From Panagrolaimus kolymaensis (Eukaryota; Nematoda; Chromadorea; Rhabditida; Panagrolaimidae), in the NCBI GenBank assembly GCA_028622995.1, contig JAJQJQ010000073.1:558001-622000 (forward strand): a stretch of 64,000 bases of DNA, given 5' to 3'. Within the stretch, counting starts at the first letter, position 1; the number at the start of each line of letters is the position of its first letter. Made by a program: the position numbers and the translations under genes. Positions 60,815-64,000 of the stretch are shown here, one piece after another. The notes below the pieces were generated by a model, which saw nothing but the letters and a program-made list of their open reading frames with translations, searched no databases and had not been told where the DNA came from.

Positions 60815-61761
60815 TCATTGAGTCGGAACTTCAAGCCATTTGGTAGTTTTCAATAACTTTTTCACAGAATCAGATGGTTTTTGTTTTTCGTTGATCTGAA
60901 CAAATTCTTCATATTCTTCACCAAGTGACGACATAACTTCAGCATTCAAACTTGAAATTTCTTTTTCCAATGAAAAAATGTTTGATTGAATTGATGCAAG
61001 CTCAGCTATTCTTTGTATGGCTTCTTCAGCTTTGATTCTTGCTTGCTTTGCAGAACGAGGTTCAAGAACACCAAATGGACGAAATTGTGGAATTGAAGGT
61101 TGTTTCTGAAAAGTAAGCAATGGTTAAAAGAGTAAGAAGAAAGCGGGTTTTCATAAGTAAAATAAGGTTATGGTAATGATTATAACAAAATGGTGGAAAA
61201 TGCCAGATTCCTAGCAGGGATATATTGTCATTTTAATCTTTTCCAACAGCAGCTTTAAAAAGAGCATCAAGCGCTAGCAATTTAACAACTAGTGAAACAA
61301 AAAAATGCCAACCTTTTTCTTTTGCTCTTCTTCTTTAACATCGTCATCGGACTTGCCATCATCTTTCTCATCTTCTTCTTTCTTTGAATCTTTTCCACCT
61401 CCACGTTTTCGTACATTTGATTTCACACTTTCTTTTGATTCTTCTTCACCATCTTCGAGTTTATGAATGATTTCAAATTTATCATTTTGAATTTTGACAA
61501 ACACATTTGGTTCAATATCTCTTTTATCAATGAAACCAACTGTTGATAAAGCAAAACCATTTTGAGATCTAAAAACCCAAAATTAATAACAAGGTAAAGA
61601 ACAAAGTAAAAAGTAACTAACTTTGCTATTGAAACATTCATTCGACAATCAGCTAAAATTCTTTCCAATTCGATCATTTTATTGAAATAATCATTCGTTG
61701 TTTTAACTTGTTCAGTTGCAAGTTTACGAAGTTCCTTGGTTTTTGATTTGAGATCGGACAT
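60815..61761 (-). CDS. VMA22: VMA22/CCDC115-like V-ATPase assembly factor
   Basis: Exons: 61761-61622, 61568-61313 and 61105-60815; 228 residues. The N-terminal helical hairpin (LRKLATEQVKTTNDYFNKMI) is followed by the conserved SIAKSQNGFALST junction block, a charged linker (Lys/Glu/Asp-rich, ~45 residues) and the diagnostic FGVLEPRSAKQARIKAEEAI helix, matching human CCDC115 (FGILVP...LRQAQ). The family acts in the ER with VMA21/VMA12 in building the V0 sector. It lies 214 bp downstream of the BPNT2-like gene on the same strand, suggesting an operon. Confidence 0.82.
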
Positions 61762-61775
61762 TTTTGGAAGGTTAA

Positions 61776-61790
61776 GCTGAAAAAATGAAA
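61776..61790 (-). promoter_or_regulatory. probable trans-splice acceptor of the VMA22-like mRNA
   Basis: A T-rich tract ending CAG (61779-61777) lies 15 bases upstream of the ATG on the minus strand with no upstream exon needed, as expected for spliced-leader addition to a downstream operon cistron. Confidence 0.5.
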
Positions 61791-61975
61791 GCAATAGTTT
61801 ACTTGGAAAATTCATAAGCTAGCAAAAGTATCATTGCTGTCATAAAACAGTTGTTTAGAAGTTGAGAAGAATACATAAATGATCAAATTTATAAACAATT
61901 TTACTTACACATTTATTTACAATCAAACACTAGGAAAATAACACAGAAAAACAAAACACGAGCTTCTTTCTTTCA

Positions 61976-63311
61976 TTAAACTTTCAGATGGTCTTTGATT
62001 TTCATAAAGGTACTGTAAACATCTTTTCTTGCCATCAATAAACCTTTTGTATTCAAAACAGGTAGTTTAGCATTATAATCAATTGGTTCGCCTTCAAGAT
62101 CAATTAATGCTCCACCAGCAGCACGAATAATAGCATCACCAGCACAAAGATCCCATTTCTTGATTGCTGTTGAATGAATATAATATTCTAAAAGATCCAA
62201 TAAAATAACAACGTTTGTGAAAGTATGTATGTTTAAAGCTTACCAGCTGTAGAATTTATTAATCGAAGAGTTTTGTAACCTGAGCCACCCGCAGGTTCAA
62301 CATGATATTCACCATTAAGCACTGTATTTACGAGATCTTGTACTTTACCAGCATGCGATCTAAAACAATTAATATAAGCATAAGAGCGATATGTCCAAGT
62401 CAAGACCAACCTTGATACCACTACAGTCTTTGGAACAACTTCGTTTGGATCAAAATTGAATTTACCATGTTTGGTACTCAGAACTCCCCAATTGACCAAG
62501 CCAAGGACTAAAATGTTATTTGTATTTTCTCCATCATAAAGCAATAAACAAACTAGTTTCATCATGAAAAGGTCGATAAATAGCACCAAAAATAGGTTTT
62601 CCATCAAGAGTTATGCATGCCATAGTTGTTACATATTCAGTTAAACCTTCAGTAAATTCTTGAGTAGCATCAAGTGGATCCACCCACATATTTATTCGAG
62701 ATAATTCATACTTTGATGATGGCATAAGATTCACAGCATCTTTGTATTCAAGCCAAAGTTCGTAGTTATCATCGCGGTATTTGTTTGCTTCATCATCACT
62801 GAAATTTTCGTTCTTCTCTTCTGATATCACCTATAAAACAAGAGAGATTATTGTTTTGTTAATTAAAGAAGCATGTTTTAAAAGCTTACAGTCATACCAG
62901 AAAATCTTTGAAGTAAACCAAGGATTAGATGATTCGAAATCAAATCAGCTTTAGTTAATAATTCAGCTTTTCCAACATCCGTTTGACCTTTCTCTTGAAT
63001 ATTCAGCATATTTTCATCATGAATTTTCTTCACAGCATGACCACCCATTTCCACAGCTAATACAGCATAACTAAAAAAAATAAGTTTGATAAAAAATGGA
63101 AAAAAGTAAACAAAGAAACCAACCTAATAACATCTTTGAGTTCAACATTAAGTTCAGGAAAATCATTATTGCTATTAAAAAATAACAAATATCCAAGGTA
63201 CAAAAAGCAGAAAATAATAAACACTGATGCTATATTTCTTAGATTAGGATGAACTTGCATTTTTTCGTTAAAATTTCTATAAATTTTTGAATAATTTATA
63301 TCCGAAGTCAT
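61976..63311 (-). CDS. BPNT2: Golgi 3'-phosphoadenosine 5'-phosphate phosphatase (BPNT2/IMPAD1-like)
   Basis: It hydrolyses PAP, the by-product of sulfotransferases, to AMP in the Golgi lumen (family knowledge). Exons: 63311-63124, 63070-62890, 62830-62554, 62507-62411, 62359-62244 and 62187-61976; 356 residues. A short cytosolic head and one TM (about residues 27-45) make a type II protein. Metal-site motifs are present: LTKAD, VISEE (Glu ligands), the signature WVDPLDATQEF, and WDLCAGDAII near the C-terminus, with GGSGYK in between as in the gPAPP branch. It is the upstream gene of the close pair with VMA22. All key residues look intact. Confidence 0.92.
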
Positions 63312-64000
63312 AGTTTTAGGGTGTAAAACAAACAGACAAAAAAAAGCTTTCAGCAGAAAGGGAAAGGAAAAAACTAACTTTTAAAGTTTTTTATATATAT
63401 CCACCCACCATTGATCTCGCTAATCTTACTCGCAGCTTTTATGTATTTACACGTGGCAACAAATCAAACAATAGCGGTTTTTAAAAACTTGAAATGAATG
63501 AGATTAACGGAGATTATAATACTATGCTTGCATTTTATTTCAAACAAAATATGAGCGAAGGAAGAATGAATGAATAAATAAATAAATAAAGGAATAATAA
63601 AATAACAACAATGGAAGCTTTGAGATGGGAATTAAGGATAAAAAAACTTCTTTGCAAAAATGCAAATATTTTTATTTACAAATTTAAATAATAATCAAAT
63701 CAATCAAACAACTTTGACCATGGCCATCAAAAACAATAACAACAACAGCTGTTTGTGGTTTTTTGATTTTGATTTTTAGTCATCGATTTACATATTGCCA
63801 ATATGCATCTTACAACGAAAAATACATTGACATCTTTCAAATGTGTTTCCCAATGTTTTTCGTTTACAACATCGACGACATTGAGAGAGCTTGAGGCAGC
63901 ATCAGCGATGCATATGCATTTGGTTGGGTCCTTTCCATTCCATTCCTTCCCTTGTTAGTTTTATTTTTTGGTCGTCAACAAGAAAAACATAAACTATTTC
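63312..64000. other. upstream region of the BPNT2-like gene
   Basis: No gene is visible. A GC-richer patch lies near 63860-63940 with a palindromic GATGCATATGCAT. It is probably promoter sequence. Confidence 0.45.

Overview
This is a strongly AT-rich animal (nematode) sequence, read as eukaryotic because nearly every gene is broken by short introns (many 40-150 bp) that rejoin in frame. Nematode origin is indicated by a cuticle collagen with a furin-type site and Cys-flanked Gly-X-Y blocks, a DUF273-type nematode glycosyltransferase-like protein, a CHE-14/Dispatched protein, a two-domain C-type-lectin-like secreted protein with a Thr-rich tail, an OYE-type oxidoreductase of the worm type, and very AT-rich intergenic DNA. 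The genus cannot be fixed; composition and splice signals (mostly TTTTAG rather than TTTTCAG acceptors) look more like a clade IV nematode than Caenorhabditis. This placement is inference.

Layout. 0-9.4 kb: an ABCA-class ABC transporter on the minus strand (its last part runs off the left edge); its ninth recognised intron is occupied by a 3.06 kb element with ~740-760 bp inverted arms and two divergent spliced genes of unknown family. 12.4-13.9 kb: cuticle collagen. 15.3-21.3 kb: Dispatched/CHE-14-like RND protein, with a 1.49 kb hAT-type element in one intron. 23.9-26.2 kb: DUF273-type protein. 28.4-32.2 kb: a tandem pair of coiled-coil paralogues of unknown function. 33.9-36.6 kb: Atos/FAM214 homologue. 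37.2-39.2 kb: mitochondrial ribosomal protein bL19m. 39.2-46.2 kb: a 7 kb stretch with no recognisable gene. 46.2-49.0 kb: TRC8/RNF139-like ER membrane RING E3. 49.4-49.9 kb: a lone C-terminal exon of an SGK-type kinase. 51.3-53.5 kb: Old Yellow Enzyme-type oxidoreductase whose second intron contains an antisense 5S rRNA gene. 56.3-58.2 kb: double C-type-lectin-like protein. 58.9-59.5 kb: truncated BTB/BACK protein. 60.8-63.3 kb: a closely spaced pair, VMA22/CCDC115-like V-ATPase assembly factor downstream of a BPNT2/gPAPP-like Golgi phosphatase, arranged like a nematode operon.

Mobile DNA is the most distinctive feature. Four non-autonomous elements carry perfect 8-bp target duplications (17.9-19.4, 22.5-22.8, 32.3-32.8 and 54.6-54.8 kb), all with TT at positions 2-3 of the duplication, as expected of hAT-type transposition. 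The long-inverted-repeat element near the left end is of a different kind: TA or ATAT flanks, tRNA-like pol III boxes in each arm, and two genes (one with a C-terminal AT-hook) that do not resemble a transposase. It is the best candidate here for something undescribed.

Exon boundaries were derived by eye by requiring a splice donor, an AG acceptor and an unbroken frame. Individual boundaries may be off by one base, but the reconstructed reading frames all close from start to stop.
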